In this document: one piece after another, positions 34,530 through 44,568 of the stretch
How the letters are laid out: each line of letters starts with the position of its first letter
Position numbering within the stretch: the stretch's first letter is position 1
Assembly: GCA_049334165.1 (NCBI GenBank)
Contig: JBEGHD010000003.1
Origin: JBEGHD01 sp049334165
GTDB taxonomy: Bacteria > Bacteroidota > Bacteroidia > Flavobacteriales_D > Sanyastnellaceae
Direction: 5' to 3' (one strand)
Length of the DNA: 64,000 nt
Program-made: the position numbers and the translations under genes
The notes under the pieces: generated by a model
What the model was told of the DNA's origin: nothing
Database searches by the model: none
What the model saw: only the letters and a program-made list of their open reading frames with translations

Positions 34530-37500
34530 CTATTCTTTCTTCCACTTTTCAATAATTCCTCTGCCCGGAGTGAATGGTGCATCTTTTTCTTCTAGCTTTT
34601 GCTCAAGCGCTTCGATTCTGGCCACAGCAGTTTCGAGATCTGTTTTCAACTTCTCAAAGCCATTTCCAGCGTCTTCGTAAAGCTCGCGACTGGTTTGTGT
34701 TGGTGCTGAGCGCGATCTCCAAATGCTCCAAACAATAATCCCGACTCTTGAAGAGATACTTTCAGGAGTTTCAAATTCCCGCTTCGCCAAAGTCTTGTCG
34801 CCATTGAGTCGAATCTCAATATCGCGCAGAAGCGCATCGGTCGAATCCACTTCAGCCAACATCTGCAGCTCAATCCCCGGATAGCTTTCCACCGCCTTGC
34901 GGATGTACTGAATGCGTTCATCCAAATCGTTCTTCACTTTCTGTGCGGCATCCACAGCTCTTCTGAGCTTTTCTACTTTCTCCTGAAAAGCAAGTCGTTC
35001 AGCGTTGTCTTCAGCAGGCAAAGTGACATTGTTTAGCCATTTGCATTCGAATGGAGTTTTATCCACCAAAAGCTCCGGCTCACCTTTTTCCACTTTGTGA
35101 AGCGAAACAAAATAATTTCCAGGTAGTGCAAGTGGCCCCATATCCGGCTGGCCATAGCGACCAGCTTCTCGCTCCTTGAGTCTCAGCGCAGTTCTCGGAG
35201 TGTGACGAAAATCCCAAACTACACGATTTATACCTGGAGATGGTTTCTGGCGAATCTTGCGAATTTCCTCTCCGGATTCGTTGTAAACCGTGAAAAGCAA
35301 ATAAGGCTCCTGCTCGTTGTCTTCAGCACGTAGCTCCTCTTCATTGGGATAAGCTACATCCAGTTTTTTGTCGATCAACTTCGCTTCGTTGGCTTTGCGT
35401 TCCTGTTCCAGCGTTTTCATTTCCTCATTGAGGTAGTAAGTGAAAACAGCGCCTACTGGCGGATTTGGAGCTGTAAAGTGATTTTCACCCTGAGAACCCT
35501 TTCCGCGAAGCCCGAGAGGATTTGCCTCCACGTACATCAGAGCTTCTTTGATGGGGAAAATGTGAGCGTCTTTTTCAGCAATTTCATCGTTCATCTTTCT
35601 AAGTGGTGTGTAATCATCGAGAATGAAGAAGCCTCTGCCAAAGGAAGCCAAAACAAGATCATTTTCTCGCTCCTGAATTTCGATGTCGCGGATGGCGATG
35701 GTTGGCAAACCAGCTTTAAACTGCTTCCAATTTCCTCCTCCATCCATGCTGAAGAACGCACCAAACTCGGTTCCCGCAAAAAGCAGGTTTTTATTCTCGT
35801 GGTCCTGAGCGATGTCGTAAACGGAACCACGCTCAGGCAAGTTACCGCTGATAGATTTCCACGACTTTCCTTTGTCCGTACTCTTCAAAATGTACGGTTT
35901 GAAGTCACCATTTTTGTGGTTATTGAAAACTGCAAAAACCGTTGAAGCATCGTGCTTTGAAGCCACAAGTGCATTCACGTAAGTTCGCTCTGGCACTCCT
36001 GGAAAACTCGATACTTCCCTCCAGTTTTCGCCAGCATCTTCGGAAACCTGAACCAGTCCGTCATCGGTTCCCACGTAAATCAGATCTTCCTGTAGAGGAG
36101 ATTCATCGAGCGCCACGATGTTTCCGTAAATGGAAGTTGACTTATTCTTCATTACCGCATCAACGCTCTGCACGCGCCCCATCACCTTTAGGTCATTTCT
36201 GTCGAGTTCTCTTGTTAGATCTGGACTAATTGTTTTCCATGAATTTCCTCTGTCGTCACTTCTGAAGAGTTTATTGGCTGCGAAGTACAACCTTTTGTGA
36301 TCGTGTGGACTGATGATCAGTGGCGCATCCCAGTTCCAGCGGAGTGCTTCTTCACCCTCGCGAGCCACTGGTTTGATGCCGATAGTTTCGCCACTTTGCT
36401 TGTCGTAGCGCACAAGCCATCCGTACTGGGACTGGGCGTAAACAGTATTTGGATCTACCGGATCGATGGCAGCTTCAAAACCATCTCCACCATTTGTGAT
36501 AAACCAGTCTGAATTCATAATTCCGTGGTTGTTGACTGTGCGCGAAGGTCCGCCAATGGTGTTGTTGTCTTGCGTTCCACCGTACACGTAGTAAAATGGT
36601 TCTTCGTTGTCAACCGCAACTTTGTAGAATTGCGTCACCGGCAAGTTTGATTTGTAGTTCCAGGTATTAGCGTGATCCCAGGTTTCATAAACTCCACCAT
36701 CGCAGCCGAGGATCCAATGGTTGGTGTCATTTGGATCGATCCACATGCAATGGTTATCCACGTGCTTGCTCTTTTCTCCGGTCTGTACAAAATCTTTCCC
36801 TCCATTTTCGGTGTGGTGCAGCCAGGTGTCCATGGCAAAAACCTTGTCCTTGTCGTAAAGATCGCAAACCAGCTCCTGGTAGTAGTTTCCGCTAGTTCGG
36901 TAGCTACTCATCTTGCTCCAGCTTTCTCCCTGGTCAGTCGATCTGTAAAATCCTGATTCGTCAGCTTCCTCCGCTTCTACTATCGCGTAGATGTAATCGG
37001 TATCGGCAGGTGAAATATCCATCCCGATGCGGCCCATGTTTGAAGAAGGCAAACCAGATTTCAGCTCGCGCCAGTTTTTTCCTCCATCGGTTGATTTGTA
37101 AATCGCAGATCCCGGGCCACCACCAACGTAAGTAAATACGTGGCGTCTGCGCTGGTGAGCTGCAGCAAACATCACATCAGGATTGTCCGGGTGCAGATGC
37201 ACCTCATTGATTCCGGTGTGCTCATCTACTTCCAGGATCTTCTCCCACGTTTCGCCTCCATCGGTTGATTTATAAAGCCCCCGGTCTCCTCCTTTATTCC
37301 AAAGTGGCCCATAGGCCGAAGCGTAAACTACATCGGAGTTTTGCGGGTGAACCACGATGTTCCCGATGTGCTCAGAGTTTTTCAAGCCCATGTTTTTCCA
37401 GGATTTTCCGCCATCGGTGCTTTTATAGATTCCGTCTCCGTAGGCTACACTGCGCTGATTGTTGTTTTCACCTGTTCCCACCCACACCACGTTCGAGTTG

Positions 37501-37802
37501 TTTGGGTCGAGCGTGACACAGCCAATGGAGTACGAACCTTCTGCATCGAATATCGGCTCGAAGGTGGTAGCGGAATTAGTTGTTTTCCAAACCCCACCGG
37601 AAGCTATGGCGAGGTAGTACTCAGCGTGATTCTGAGGATTAACTGCTATGTCGGCCACCCTGCCCGATGTAAGAGCTGGGCCAATGTTTCTAAAAGAGAG
37701 TCCACTGTAAGAGATGTCTTCAACGGATTCTGAATCGTTCTTCTGACCGAAAGAAACGAGAGCAGTCAGAGCGAAAATGATTAGAAGAGTATAATTTTTC
37801 AT
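34530..37802 (-). CDS. Exported BNR/sortilin (VPS10)-type beta-propeller protein
   Basis: A 1090-residue protein with a signal peptide (ending LVSFGQ). Most of it is two large propellers made of BNR/Asp-box units, e.g. YKSTDGGKSWKNMG, YKSTDGGETWEKIL and RSDDRGNSWKTIS, as in VPS10/sortilin and glycosyl hydrolase-like repeat proteins of Bacteroidota. A C-terminal part contains a Fn3-like stretch and a coiled coil (about residues 940-1070, with DAAQKVKNDLDERIQYI and LEKLKTDLETAVARIEALEQK-like words). No enzyme active site is visible. I start at ATG 37802; the earlier ATG at 37868 would bury the signal. It lacks a T9SS sorting domain. Confidence 0.85.
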   Translation of the reverse strand: MKNYTLLIIFALTALVSFGQKNDSESVEDISYSGLSFRNIGPALTSGRVADIAVNPQNHAEYYLAIASGGVWKTTNSATTFEPIFDAEGSYSIGCVTLDPNNSNVVWVGTGENNNQRSVAYGDGIYKSTDGGKSWKNMGLKNSEHIGNIVVHPQNSDVVYASAYGPLWNKGGDRGLYKSTDGGETWEKILEVDEHTGINEVHLHPDNPDVMFAAAHQRRRHVFTYVGGGPGSAIYKSTDGGKNWRELKSGLPSSNMGRIGMDISPADTDYIYAIVEAEEADESGFYRSTDQGESWSKMSSYRTSGNYYQELVCDLYDKDKVFAMDTWLHHTENGGKDFVQTGEKSKHVDNHCMWIDPNDTNHWILGCDGGVYETWDHANTWNYKSNLPVTQFYKVAVDNEEPFYYVYGGTQDNNTIGGPSRTVNNHGIMNSDWFITNGGDGFEAAIDPVDPNTVYAQSQYGWLVRYDKQSGETIGIKPVAREGEEALRWNWDAPLIISPHDHKRLYFAANKLFRSDDRGNSWKTISPDLTRELDRNDLKVMGRVQSVDAVMKNKSTSIYGNIVALDESPLQEDLIYVGTDDGLVQVSEDAGENWREVSSFPGVPERTYVNALVASKHDASTVFAVFNNHKNGDFKPYILKSTDKGKSWKSISGNLPERGSVYDIAQDHENKNLLFAGTEFGAFFSMDGGGNWKQFKAGLPTIAIRDIEIQERENDLVLASFGRGFFILDDYTPLRKMNDEIAEKDAHIFPIKEALMYVEANPLGLRGKGSQGENHFTAPNPPVGAVFTYYLNEEMKTLEQERKANEAKLIDKKLDVAYPNEEELRAEDNEQEPYLLFTVYNESGEEIRKIRQKPSPGINRVVWDFRHTPRTALRLKEREAGRYGQPDMGPLALPGNYFVSLHKVEKGEPELLVDKTPFECKWLNNVTLPAEDNAERLAFQEKVEKLRRAVDAAQKVKNDLDERIQYIRKAVESYPGIELQMLAEVDSTDALLRDIEIRLNGDKTLAKREFETPESISSRVGIIVWSIWRSRSAPTQTSRELYEDAGNGFEKLKTDLETAVARIEALEQKLEEKDAPFTPGRGIIEKWKKE

Positions 37803-37985
37803 GAATCTGAGATCGGTTAGTTTTCTATTTCGAAAGTACAAGCTTCTAAATTTATGAGTTGGGATCAAGGTTTTTTATTTTAATGGATTCATTGTAGGTT
37901 GAGTGGAAATCGATGAACATTCCTGATGACCGAAAAGTCTAATGGGTTTTGAACAGCGGCCCAATTAAAATTGTATCCCCACAGT

Positions 37986-39332
37986 ATGCTTCGACCAATT
38001 TACTTATTCATTTTTGTTCTTAATCCCTTTCTCGGGTTTTCATACTTGCAAACAGATACCATTCATGATGAAGAGTCTGAAAAGACTAAGGTTGAAATTT
38101 TACTGGATAAAGATCTGGGAACTTCGAAAGCAGAAATCGAAGGCGAAAACGATGCGGCAAAAGAGCTAAATCCCGACACTACCTGGCTCAAGGTCGGAGG
38201 TGCTTTTCGCCTCAACGCCATTTGGACACACTACGAAGGCGAGACTTTTCCTCTTGGAACTTTTTTGAGAAATGAATTTACCTGGGATACCTGGCGCGTG
38301 AATTTTGACGGCTATTCTAATGGAATTCAGTTCTCTTTCGAGTATCGCTTCTACCCGACTTTCAACACCAACTTCATTAAGTACGGATGGCTCGGCTATC
38401 GATTTACTGAAAAATCGAACCTAAAACTTGGGATCACGCAAGTGCCTTTCGGGAACCTTACTTATGTTTCTCACAGCTGGTGGTTTCAGCTGCCTTACTA
38501 TGCGGGGCTGGAAGACGACCATCAAATGGGGTTGCACTATCGGTACCAGACTGATGACTGGACCATCGATGCTGCGTACTTCGTGATGGCCGAACCGCGA
38601 GGAACAAACGAAGCTTCTTTCGGGGCATTTTCGACAGCGCGCTACAGCTACGATGTAGTACCCATTGAAGGCAACAGCAACATCGAGCGAAATCAGGGAA
38701 ACATTCGAGTCGTCAAGCACTGGGAAAACTCCGAGCTGGGACTTTCCCTCCAGGGAATGGAGATTTACAATCAGCAAACGCAACACTCCGGAGGACAGGT
38801 AGCAGGAGCTCTGCACTACGAGTGGAGCCCTGGGAAGTGGAACCTCAAAGCCGAAGGAATTTACTACAACTACTTCGAAGTGCGAGACGATGAGAACAAT
38901 GAATTGAATGCAGTCCAAATGGGTGCCTATGGCTTCGGGACTTACGATGTGGCATCTGAAGCGGCCATGTACGTGATCGGACTTGCCAGAGATTTCCCTG
39001 TAGACTGGGGACCGATTTCGAACATCCAGCTGTACAACGATTACACTTTCATGCACAAGTTTAATCGCTACACGATTGATGGCGAAACCAGATATTTTGT
39101 ACCAACTCAACACAACGTGCTCGGAGCTCTGGTGACAGCCGGAAACCTCTACACCTACTTCGATTTGGCTTTTGGCTACAACCACTCGTGGATTTCAGAC
39201 AGTTTTGGAGGAAGCGCACTGGGAATAGGGCGCGGAGAGAACCCATCAGAGGAGGTTGATTACCTCAACCCACCCGATCAATCGCCTGGCTGGAACCTGA
39301 GAGCGAACATCAATTTTGGATACTACTTTTAA
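37986..39332 (+). CDS. Outer-membrane porin-like barrel upstream of a BCCT transporter
   Basis: A 448-residue protein with a signal peptide (MLRPIYLFIFVLNPFLGFSYLQ). The mature part has a short acidic N-terminus and then regular amphipathic strands rich in Trp and Tyr, ending NLRANINFGYYF with a terminal Phe, as in general porins (phosphate-selective or OprO-like layout). It is 15 bp from the BCCT gene, so it probably supplies the outer-membrane step for the same solute. The start at ATG 37986 keeps the signal intact; a TTG at 37971 is possible. Confidence 0.75.
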   Translation: MLRPIYLFIFVLNPFLGFSYLQTDTIHDEESEKTKVEILLDKDLGTSKAEIEGENDAAKELNPDTTWLKVGGAFRLNAIWTHYEGETFPLGTFLRNEFTWDTWRVNFDGYSNGIQFSFEYRFYPTFNTNFIKYGWLGYRFTEKSNLKLGITQVPFGNLTYVSHSWWFQLPYYAGLEDDHQMGLHYRYQTDDWTIDAAYFVMAEPRGTNEASFGAFSTARYSYDVVPIEGNSNIERNQGNIRVVKHWENSELGLSLQGMEIYNQQTQHSGGQVAGALHYEWSPGKWNLKAEGIYYNYFEVRDDENNELNAVQMGAYGFGTYDVASEAAMYVIGLARDFPVDWGPISNIQLYNDYTFMHKFNRYTIDGETRYFVPTQHNVLGALVTAGNLYTYFDLAFGYNHSWISDSFGGSALGIGRGENPSEEVDYLNPPDQSPGWNLRANINFGYYF

Positions 39333-39347
39333 AAAACATCGAGGAAT

Positions 39348-40937
39348 ATGAGCAAGAAGTACTTCGACATTCACAAACCAGTTTTTTGGCCAGCCGTCAT
39401 TCTCATCGTGATTTTTATTGCGGTGACGCTGATCGTGGGCGAACCGATGGAAAAGATTTTCGAAAATACGCAAAGTGCTATCAGTGAAAATGCAGGCTGG
39501 ATATTCATTGTCGCCATTAACATCTTCATCATTTTCTGCTTTTACATAGGCTTTAGCAAATTTGGAAATATCCGGCTGGGCGGAAAAGACGCCAAACCGG
39601 AGTTCTCCACACTCGCCTGGTTCTCGATGTTGTTCAGTGCCGGTATGGGAATCGGACTGCTCTTTTGGGGAGTTGCAGAGCCCATTCAGCATTATTCAAA
39701 TGCACCCAAGGGAGAAAGCTATACTGTAGAAGCAGCCGAAAGCGCAATGAACCTCACTTTCTTACACTGGGGATTTCACGCCTGGGCAATCTACGCACTA
39801 GTGGCTCTGGCACTGGCCTTCTTTGCCTACAACAGAAAAAAGCCACTGACCATTCGATCGGTTTTTTATCCAATTTTAGGTGATAGAATCTACGGCTGGA
39901 TTGGAGACATGATCGATGTGCTGGCTGTGCTCGCCACCCTTTTTGGATTGGCTACCTCCCTGGGAATTGGCGTACAGCAAATCGGTGGAGGGATTTCTTA
40001 CCTCACAGGAATAGCCAACAACGAATGGCTCCAGGTCGGCCTTATCGGAGGAATTACCCTCATCGCTACCATCTCGGTAGTCTCCGGAATCGACAAAGGA
40101 GTCAAGTTTCTCAGTGAATGGAATGTGCGAATAGCCGGGATTCTTTTGCTCTTTGTGATAATTGCTGGCCCGAGTCTTTTCATCTTCAAATCGCTGGTTC
40201 AGAACATCGGAAATTACATGAACGATGTGCTCGCAGTGGCCACGTGGACAGAAGCATACGAAGGCACCAACTGGCAGGGAAGCTGGACGGTTTTCTACTG
40301 GGCCTGGTGGGTCTCGTGGTCGCCTTTTGTAGGGATGTTCATTGCTCGTGTATCGCGCGGAAGAACCATTCGCCAGTTTGTTTTTGGAGTTTTGCTTGTG
40401 CCCACCCTCCTCACCTTTTTGTGGCTAACCACTTTTGGCGGATCGGCCATCTGGCTCGATTTGCAGGCTGGTGACAACGTTCTCGCCAATACCATAAACG
40501 AGGACAATGCCAAGGCCCTTTTTGTCTTTCTCGAAGAGTTCCCGGTGAGCATTGTCGGTATTGTGGTAGCTGTGCTGCTCGTAATGAGCTTTTTTGTAAC
40601 CTCCTCCGACTCAGGTTCACTAGTCATCGACAGCATTACAGCTGGTGGCAAACTCGATGCTCCTGTCGGTCAGCGAGTATTCTGGGCACTGTCTGAAGGT
40701 TTAGTCGCTGCAGTGCTTTTGTGGGGAGGTGGACTTACAGCCCTACAAACTGCGGCAATCATCACTGGATTGCCTTTTTTAGCTGTCCTAATAATAATGT
40801 GTTTCAGTCTCGTACAGGGACTTAGGAAAGAATATGCCCGCGAGAAAGAGCTGGACAAAGAAAAAGACCGCGAAGGCTACGAAAAGCGACTGGCTCAAGT
40901 CATAACTAAAAACATCGAAAAAAATCGCAAATCATGA
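39348..40937 (+). CDS. BCCT family transporter (glycine betaine/choline/carnitine type)
   Basis: A 529-residue, 12-helix inner-membrane protein. Hallmarks are MGIGLLFWGVAEP (TM4), HWGFHAWAIYALV, the WTVFYWAWWVSWSPFVGMFIARVSRGRT aromatic box and signature (too long to quote in one run; the box lies at about residues 311-335), and a hydrophilic C-terminal tail rich in Lys/Glu. These proteins import betaine, choline or carnitine with Na+ or H+, often for osmoprotection. The stop overlaps the ATG of the universal stress protein (ATGA), and a porin precedes it, forming a three-gene operon. Substrate cannot be fixed from the sequence. Confidence 0.92.
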   Translation: MSKKYFDIHKPVFWPAVILIVIFIAVTLIVGEPMEKIFENTQSAISENAGWIFIVAINIFIIFCFYIGFSKFGNIRLGGKDAKPEFSTLAWFSMLFSAGMGIGLLFWGVAEPIQHYSNAPKGESYTVEAAESAMNLTFLHWGFHAWAIYALVALALAFFAYNRKKPLTIRSVFYPILGDRIYGWIGDMIDVLAVLATLFGLATSLGIGVQQIGGGISYLTGIANNEWLQVGLIGGITLIATISVVSGIDKGVKFLSEWNVRIAGILLLFVIIAGPSLFIFKSLVQNIGNYMNDVLAVATWTEAYEGTNWQGSWTVFYWAWWVSWSPFVGMFIARVSRGRTIRQFVFGVLLVPTLLTFLWLTTFGGSAIWLDLQAGDNVLANTINEDNAKALFVFLEEFPVSIVGIVVAVLLVMSFFVTSSDSGSLVIDSITAGGKLDAPVGQRVFWALSEGLVAAVLLWGGGLTALQTAAIITGLPFLAVLIIMCFSLVQGLRKEYAREKELDKEKDREGYEKRLAQVITKNIEKNRKS

Positions 40938-41797
40938 AAAAGCTAGAACACATCGCTCTGCTGTGCGACCTTTCCGAAATGGACGAGATCATGCTATCGT
41001 ATCTTGAAAAGCTCGACACAAAACAGGATTTTCAGTCGCTGACGTTGGTACACTTTGTTGAAGTAGATGAGCTTACTGAAGAAATAAAAGCGCTGATTCC
41101 AGACTCGGATAAGAGCATCGAAAAAATTATTGAAGAAGAACTGCGGGAAACCTGTGACAGGATTTTCCAAAGAAAACACGATCAGGTAAACATTCATGTG
41201 CACCAAGGGGGAAACGTTGACGACCTCAGTGAATGGGTGGACAGCCAAAATTTCGATGCACTGGTAGTTGGTAAGAAGTCATCTTATCATGGTTCTGGGA
41301 TTTTTGCGAGCCAGTTGGTTCGATTGACGACTACTTCAATCATGATTATTCCCGAATCAGCCAGATCTGACATCAGAAAAATTGTTTTGCCCATCGACTT
41401 TTCGAAGTATACCAGAGCTGTGCTAGAAATCGGAAGCATTCTCGGGAAAAGCTCTGACTCACACCTACTTCCGATCCACATTATCCGCCTGAGCCCACAT
41501 TACTTTCCTCTTTTAAAAGAAGACGACAGCATCAAGAAAGAAATGGAAAAGAGTGCCATAAAGAAATACGAGAAGGAAGCTAACCGACTGAATATTTCTG
41601 CACCGCTGAACATCGCTCACGAAACCGACCAGCACACGAGCAAGGTAATTTACCGGTACGCTATGAAAGAAAATGCAGACCTAATCATTGTAGGTAAAAA
41701 AGGTCGTCACCACAGCGAAGAGCTACTTATCGGAGGAGTTACCGAACAACTCATCTCCAGTGACAAACACATCCCAGTTTTGATCATGCACTCTTAA
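40934..41797 (+). CDS. Tandem universal stress protein (UspA family)
   Basis: A 287-residue protein with two Usp domains (about 1-140 and 145-287). The first is degenerate. The second ends IIVGKKGRHHSEELLIGGVTEQLI and VPVLIMHS, close to the G-2x-G-9x-G(S/T) nucleotide-binding loop, with GKKG then GGVTEQ. It is translationally coupled to the BCCT transporter, so it may sense or modulate transport under stress, as is seen for other transporter-Usp pairs; that is inference. Its last 4 bp overlap the convergent membrane protein gene. Confidence 0.9.
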   Translation: MKKLEHIALLCDLSEMDEIMLSYLEKLDTKQDFQSLTLVHFVEVDELTEEIKALIPDSDKSIEKIIEEELRETCDRIFQRKHDQVNIHVHQGGNVDDLSEWVDSQNFDALVVGKKSSYHGSGIFASQLVRLTTTSIMIIPESARSDIRKIVLPIDFSKYTRAVLEIGSILGKSSDSHLLPIHIIRLSPHYFPLLKEDDSIKKEMEKSAIKKYEKEANRLNISAPLNIAHETDQHTSKVIYRYAMKENADLIIVGKKGRHHSEELLIGGVTEQLISSDKHIPVLIMHS

Positions 41798-42462
41798 TTC
41801 TCTTTGGCGGCTCGTGCATCGCTCATGTCAATTTTTGTAACTCCGCGGAAGAAAAACCACGTAGCTGCAAGCATAAACATGTGACTCAGTGCCATGTGGT
41901 TGAACCACGGGTGTGGTGAAAGATCGAAGGTGAAAATTACAGCGGCTATGGCTGCCAGCCCCACTCCCCAGAGCATCAACTTGCTGGCTTCGTTTTTCTT
42001 CTTGTAGTAAAGGATGGCCTCGAGCGTCATCACTACAACCATCAGTCCATAGGCGGAGTGAGCTTCTACGAATGAGAAGTTGAGATAGTACATAGCAAGA
42101 AAGAGAAAGATGAGGAACTCGATGACGTTCACCACACGCAAAACGTTGATGATCTTTTTGCTCAGCAACACGCGGTTGTGCTCTATGGCCACTCGCTCCA
42201 TTAGCATGATTGAAAGCATAGATATCACCCAGCCGGGAACTTTCCACGCCTTGCCATCTTCGAAAACATAGAGAAACATATGGCCGATGATACCGCCCCA
42301 TGTAGTGGCGATTCCCATCAACAGGAAAAAATATTTAGCGTAGTAGATGACCTTTTCACTACTTCCCATTTTGTGTAGTCGATAAAAAAACACGAAGCAG
42401 GCAGCTGCTACAAAAAGATCTGTGATCGTGACAATGGGTTCGTCAAGTCGAACGCCCCACAA
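41794..42462 (-). CDS. Seven-helix-like integral membrane protein, unknown
   Basis: A 222-residue protein with about seven hydrophobic helices and no signal peptide. It has conserved-looking polar residues within or at the ends of helices: IGHMFLYVF, VEAHSAYG, and PHPWFNHMALSHMFML. The His/Asp pattern resembles membrane hydrolases of the CREST type (ceramidase-like), which use three His and one Asp, but I cannot assign it firmly. It converges on and overlaps the stop codon of the Usp gene. Confidence 0.6.
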   Translation of the reverse strand: MWGVRLDEPIVTITDLFVAAACFVFFYRLHKMGSSEKVIYYAKYFFLLMGIATTWGGIIGHMFLYVFEDGKAWKVPGWVISMLSIMLMERVAIEHNRVLLSKKIINVLRVVNVIEFLIFLFLAMYYLNFSFVEAHSAYGLMVVVMTLEAILYYKKKNEASKLMLWGVGLAAIAAVIFTFDLSPHPWFNHMALSHMFMLAATWFFFRGVTKIDMSDARAAKEN

Positions 42463-42577
42463 ATGGATGGTGATAATATCTTCGATGGCTGACAGAGTTT
42501 AAAATCAGGCGAAAATCTACGGATAAATTCATGAGCAATCAAAGACCTCGTCAGATAAGATCGATGTCAAATTTTGG

Positions 42578-42952
42578 CTAGTCCTCAACCCTGGTGAGCT
42601 CCACCAGATCATTCTCTTCCTCTGGCGTGTACATTCTCGATTTTATGATGAATCGCTTTCCCTTTGGGATTTCCAGGGAAAAGCTTGAGCCGCGGCCATT
42701 GGTCACATCTACAGTCAGCTGTGTGTGTTTGCAGTATTCAAACTGATCTTCGCTCATCCAAAACGGAACTCCATAAACCTGGCCCAGACACACATCGCTG
42801 GAGCCGACTTTAAACTCATTTTCGGCAAAACACATCGGCTGGGAACCATCGCAACAGCCGCCACTTTGGTGAAACATCAGCGGTCCGTTCTCTGACTTAA
42901 GCTCATCCAGCAATTCTTTTGTCGCTTCTGTTGCTACTACTCTTGGTGTCAT
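42578..42952 (-). CDS. DUF779 family protein, partner of aldehyde dehydrogenase
   Basis: A 124-residue protein with the DUF779 core: HQSGGCCDGSQPMCF, with a Cys pair and a third Cys, then SSDVCLGQVYGVPFWMS and YCKHTQLTVDV. The Cys cluster suggests metal or redox binding. DUF779 genes are commonly found next to aldehyde dehydrogenases of the ExaC/AcoD type, as here, but the reaction is not known. A terminator lies between this gene and the aldehyde dehydrogenase, so its expression may depend on read-through or its own promoter. Confidence 0.85.
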   Translation of the reverse strand: MTPRVVATEATKELLDELKSENGPLMFHQSGGCCDGSQPMCFAENEFKVGSSDVCLGQVYGVPFWMSEDQFEYCKHTQLTVDVTNGRGSSFSLEIPKGKRFIIKSRMYTPEEENDLVELTRVED

Positions 42953-42975
42953 TTGTTATCGATTTTAGAATTAAG

Positions 42976-43012
42976 CAAAAAAGAAGCGACCCTGTTCACA
43001 AGATCGCTTCTC
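42976..43012 (-). terminator. Terminator after the aldehyde dehydrogenase gene
   Basis: On the minus strand AGAAGCGA pairs with TCGCTTCT across a 14-nt loop and is followed by a T6 tract. It separates aldehyde dehydrogenase from DUF779. Confidence 0.75.
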
Positions 43013-43031
43013 CCTTTTTAATCACAATTAA

Positions 43032-44558
43032 CTAGAAAAAGCCCAATTTCTCTTTCGTGTATGAAATGAGCATGTTCTTCGTTTGGCGGTAGTGATTGAG
43101 CATCATCTTGTGGTTTTCTCTACCGAAACCAGATTTTTTGTATCCGCCAAATGGCGCGTGAGCTGGATATGCGTGATAGTTGTTCACCCACACTCTACCG
43201 GCTTTTATCGCTCTCGGCACCTGATAAATTTCGTGTGCATCGCGCGTCCAAACTCCGGCACCGAGTCCATAGAGCGTGTCGTTTGCGATCTCAATGGCTT
43301 CCTCAGTGGTCTTGAAAGTGGTCACTGAAGTTACCGGACCAAAAATCTCTTCCTGGAAAACACGCATTTTGTTGTGTCCTTTGAAGATGGTGGGTTGGAT
43401 GTAGTACCCGTTTTCGAGTCCGTTGTTGAGCTCTTGCTTGCCTCCACCGCAAAGCACTTCTGCACCTTCGTCTTTACCGATTTGCAGATAGTTCATGATT
43501 TTCTCGAACTGGTCGCTAGAAGCCTGCGCTCCCATCATTGTGTTTGGGTCGAGCGGATTTCCCATTTTGATGGCTTTGGTTCTTTCCACCACTTTACTCA
43601 TAAACTTGTCGTAGATGTCTTCGTGAACCAAAATCCTCGATGGACAGGTACACACCTCACCCTGGTTGAGTGCGAACATCACAGCGCCTTCCACAGCTTT
43701 GTCGAAATAGCCATCGTCAGCATCGGCCACAGACTTAAAGAAAATGTTTGGTGATTTCCCACCGAGCTCCATAGTCACCGGAACCAAATTTTCCGAAGCG
43801 TACTGCATGATGAGTCTACCTGTTGTGGTTTCACCCGTGAATGCCACTTTGGCGACTCTAGGAGACTGCGCCAGTGGTTTCCCGGTTTCAGGTCCAAATC
43901 CGGTCACAATGTTGAGCACTCCCGGAGGTAGCACATCCTGAATCAGCTCCATCAAAACCATGAGGCTCGTTGGAGTTTGTTCGGCAGGTTTCACTACCGT
44001 GCAGTTGCCGGCAGCCAGGGCAGGTGCAATTTTCCAGGTCGCCATCAACAGCGGGAAGTTCCACGGAATGATTTGCCCCACCACACCGATAGGTTCTTGA
44101 AGATTGATGCTCACCGTATTTTCATCGTGCTCAGAAATGGTACTTTCATCGGCACGAATTGCTCCGGCAAAGTAGCGGAAGTGATCAACGCAAAGTGGTA
44201 AATCTGCTGCCTTGGTTTCGCGAATTGCTTTTCCATTGTCGATGGTTTCCACTGTTGCCAAATAATCCAGATTGTCTTCGATGATCTGTGCAATTTTCAA
44301 AAGCAAATTTGATCGCGTGGCGGCCGAAGTTTTGCTCCATGAAGGGAATGCCTTGTGTGCTGCATCCAGCGCCAGTTCTACGTCCTCCTTGGTAGATCGT
44401 GCTGCTTTAGTAAAAGCCTGCCCGTTGAGGGGCGAAATATTATCGAAGTATTGGCCTTGAGTTGGCTCTTTCCATTCTCCGCCAATAAAGTTGTCGTAGT
44501 GAGACTTGAAGCTCACTTTCTCTTCCACAAATGGGAATGTTTCTGCTAGTTGTTCCAT
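43032..44558 (-). CDS. NAD-dependent aldehyde dehydrogenase (ExaC/AcoD-type)
   Basis: A 508-residue enzyme that oxidises acetaldehyde, chloroacetaldehyde or other aldehydes to acids. Readable motifs are WNFPLLMATWKIAPALAAGN for cofactor binding, the VTMELGGKSP general base Glu, the NQGEVCTCPSR catalytic Cys loop, and EEIFGPV and HAPFGGYKKSGFGRE near the C-terminus. Length is normal. It is flanked by DUF779 downstream and a divergent AraC-type regulator, the common arrangement for induced aldehyde detoxification. Three phased repeats lie in the intergenic region. Confidence 0.95.
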   Translation of the reverse strand: MEQLAETFPFVEEKVSFKSHYDNFIGGEWKEPTQGQYFDNISPLNGQAFTKAARSTKEDVELALDAAHKAFPSWSKTSAATRSNLLLKIAQIIEDNLDYLATVETIDNGKAIRETKAADLPLCVDHFRYFAGAIRADESTISEHDENTVSINLQEPIGVVGQIIPWNFPLLMATWKIAPALAAGNCTVVKPAEQTPTSLMVLMELIQDVLPPGVLNIVTGFGPETGKPLAQSPRVAKVAFTGETTTGRLIMQYASENLVPVTMELGGKSPNIFFKSVADADDGYFDKAVEGAVMFALNQGEVCTCPSRILVHEDIYDKFMSKVVERTKAIKMGNPLDPNTMMGAQASSDQFEKIMNYLQIGKDEGAEVLCGGGKQELNNGLENGYYIQPTIFKGHNKMRVFQEEIFGPVTSVTTFKTTEEAIEIANDTLYGLGAGVWTRDAHEIYQVPRAIKAGRVWVNNYHAYPAHAPFGGYKKSGFGRENHKMMLNHYRQTKNMLISYTKEKLGFF

Positions 44559-44568
44559 AATTCGTTTG

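Noticed and set aside
38421..39185. A 254-codon minus-strand frame inside the porin-like gene
   Set aside because: Antisense shadow of a barrel gene with a sound signal peptide and C-terminal Phe.
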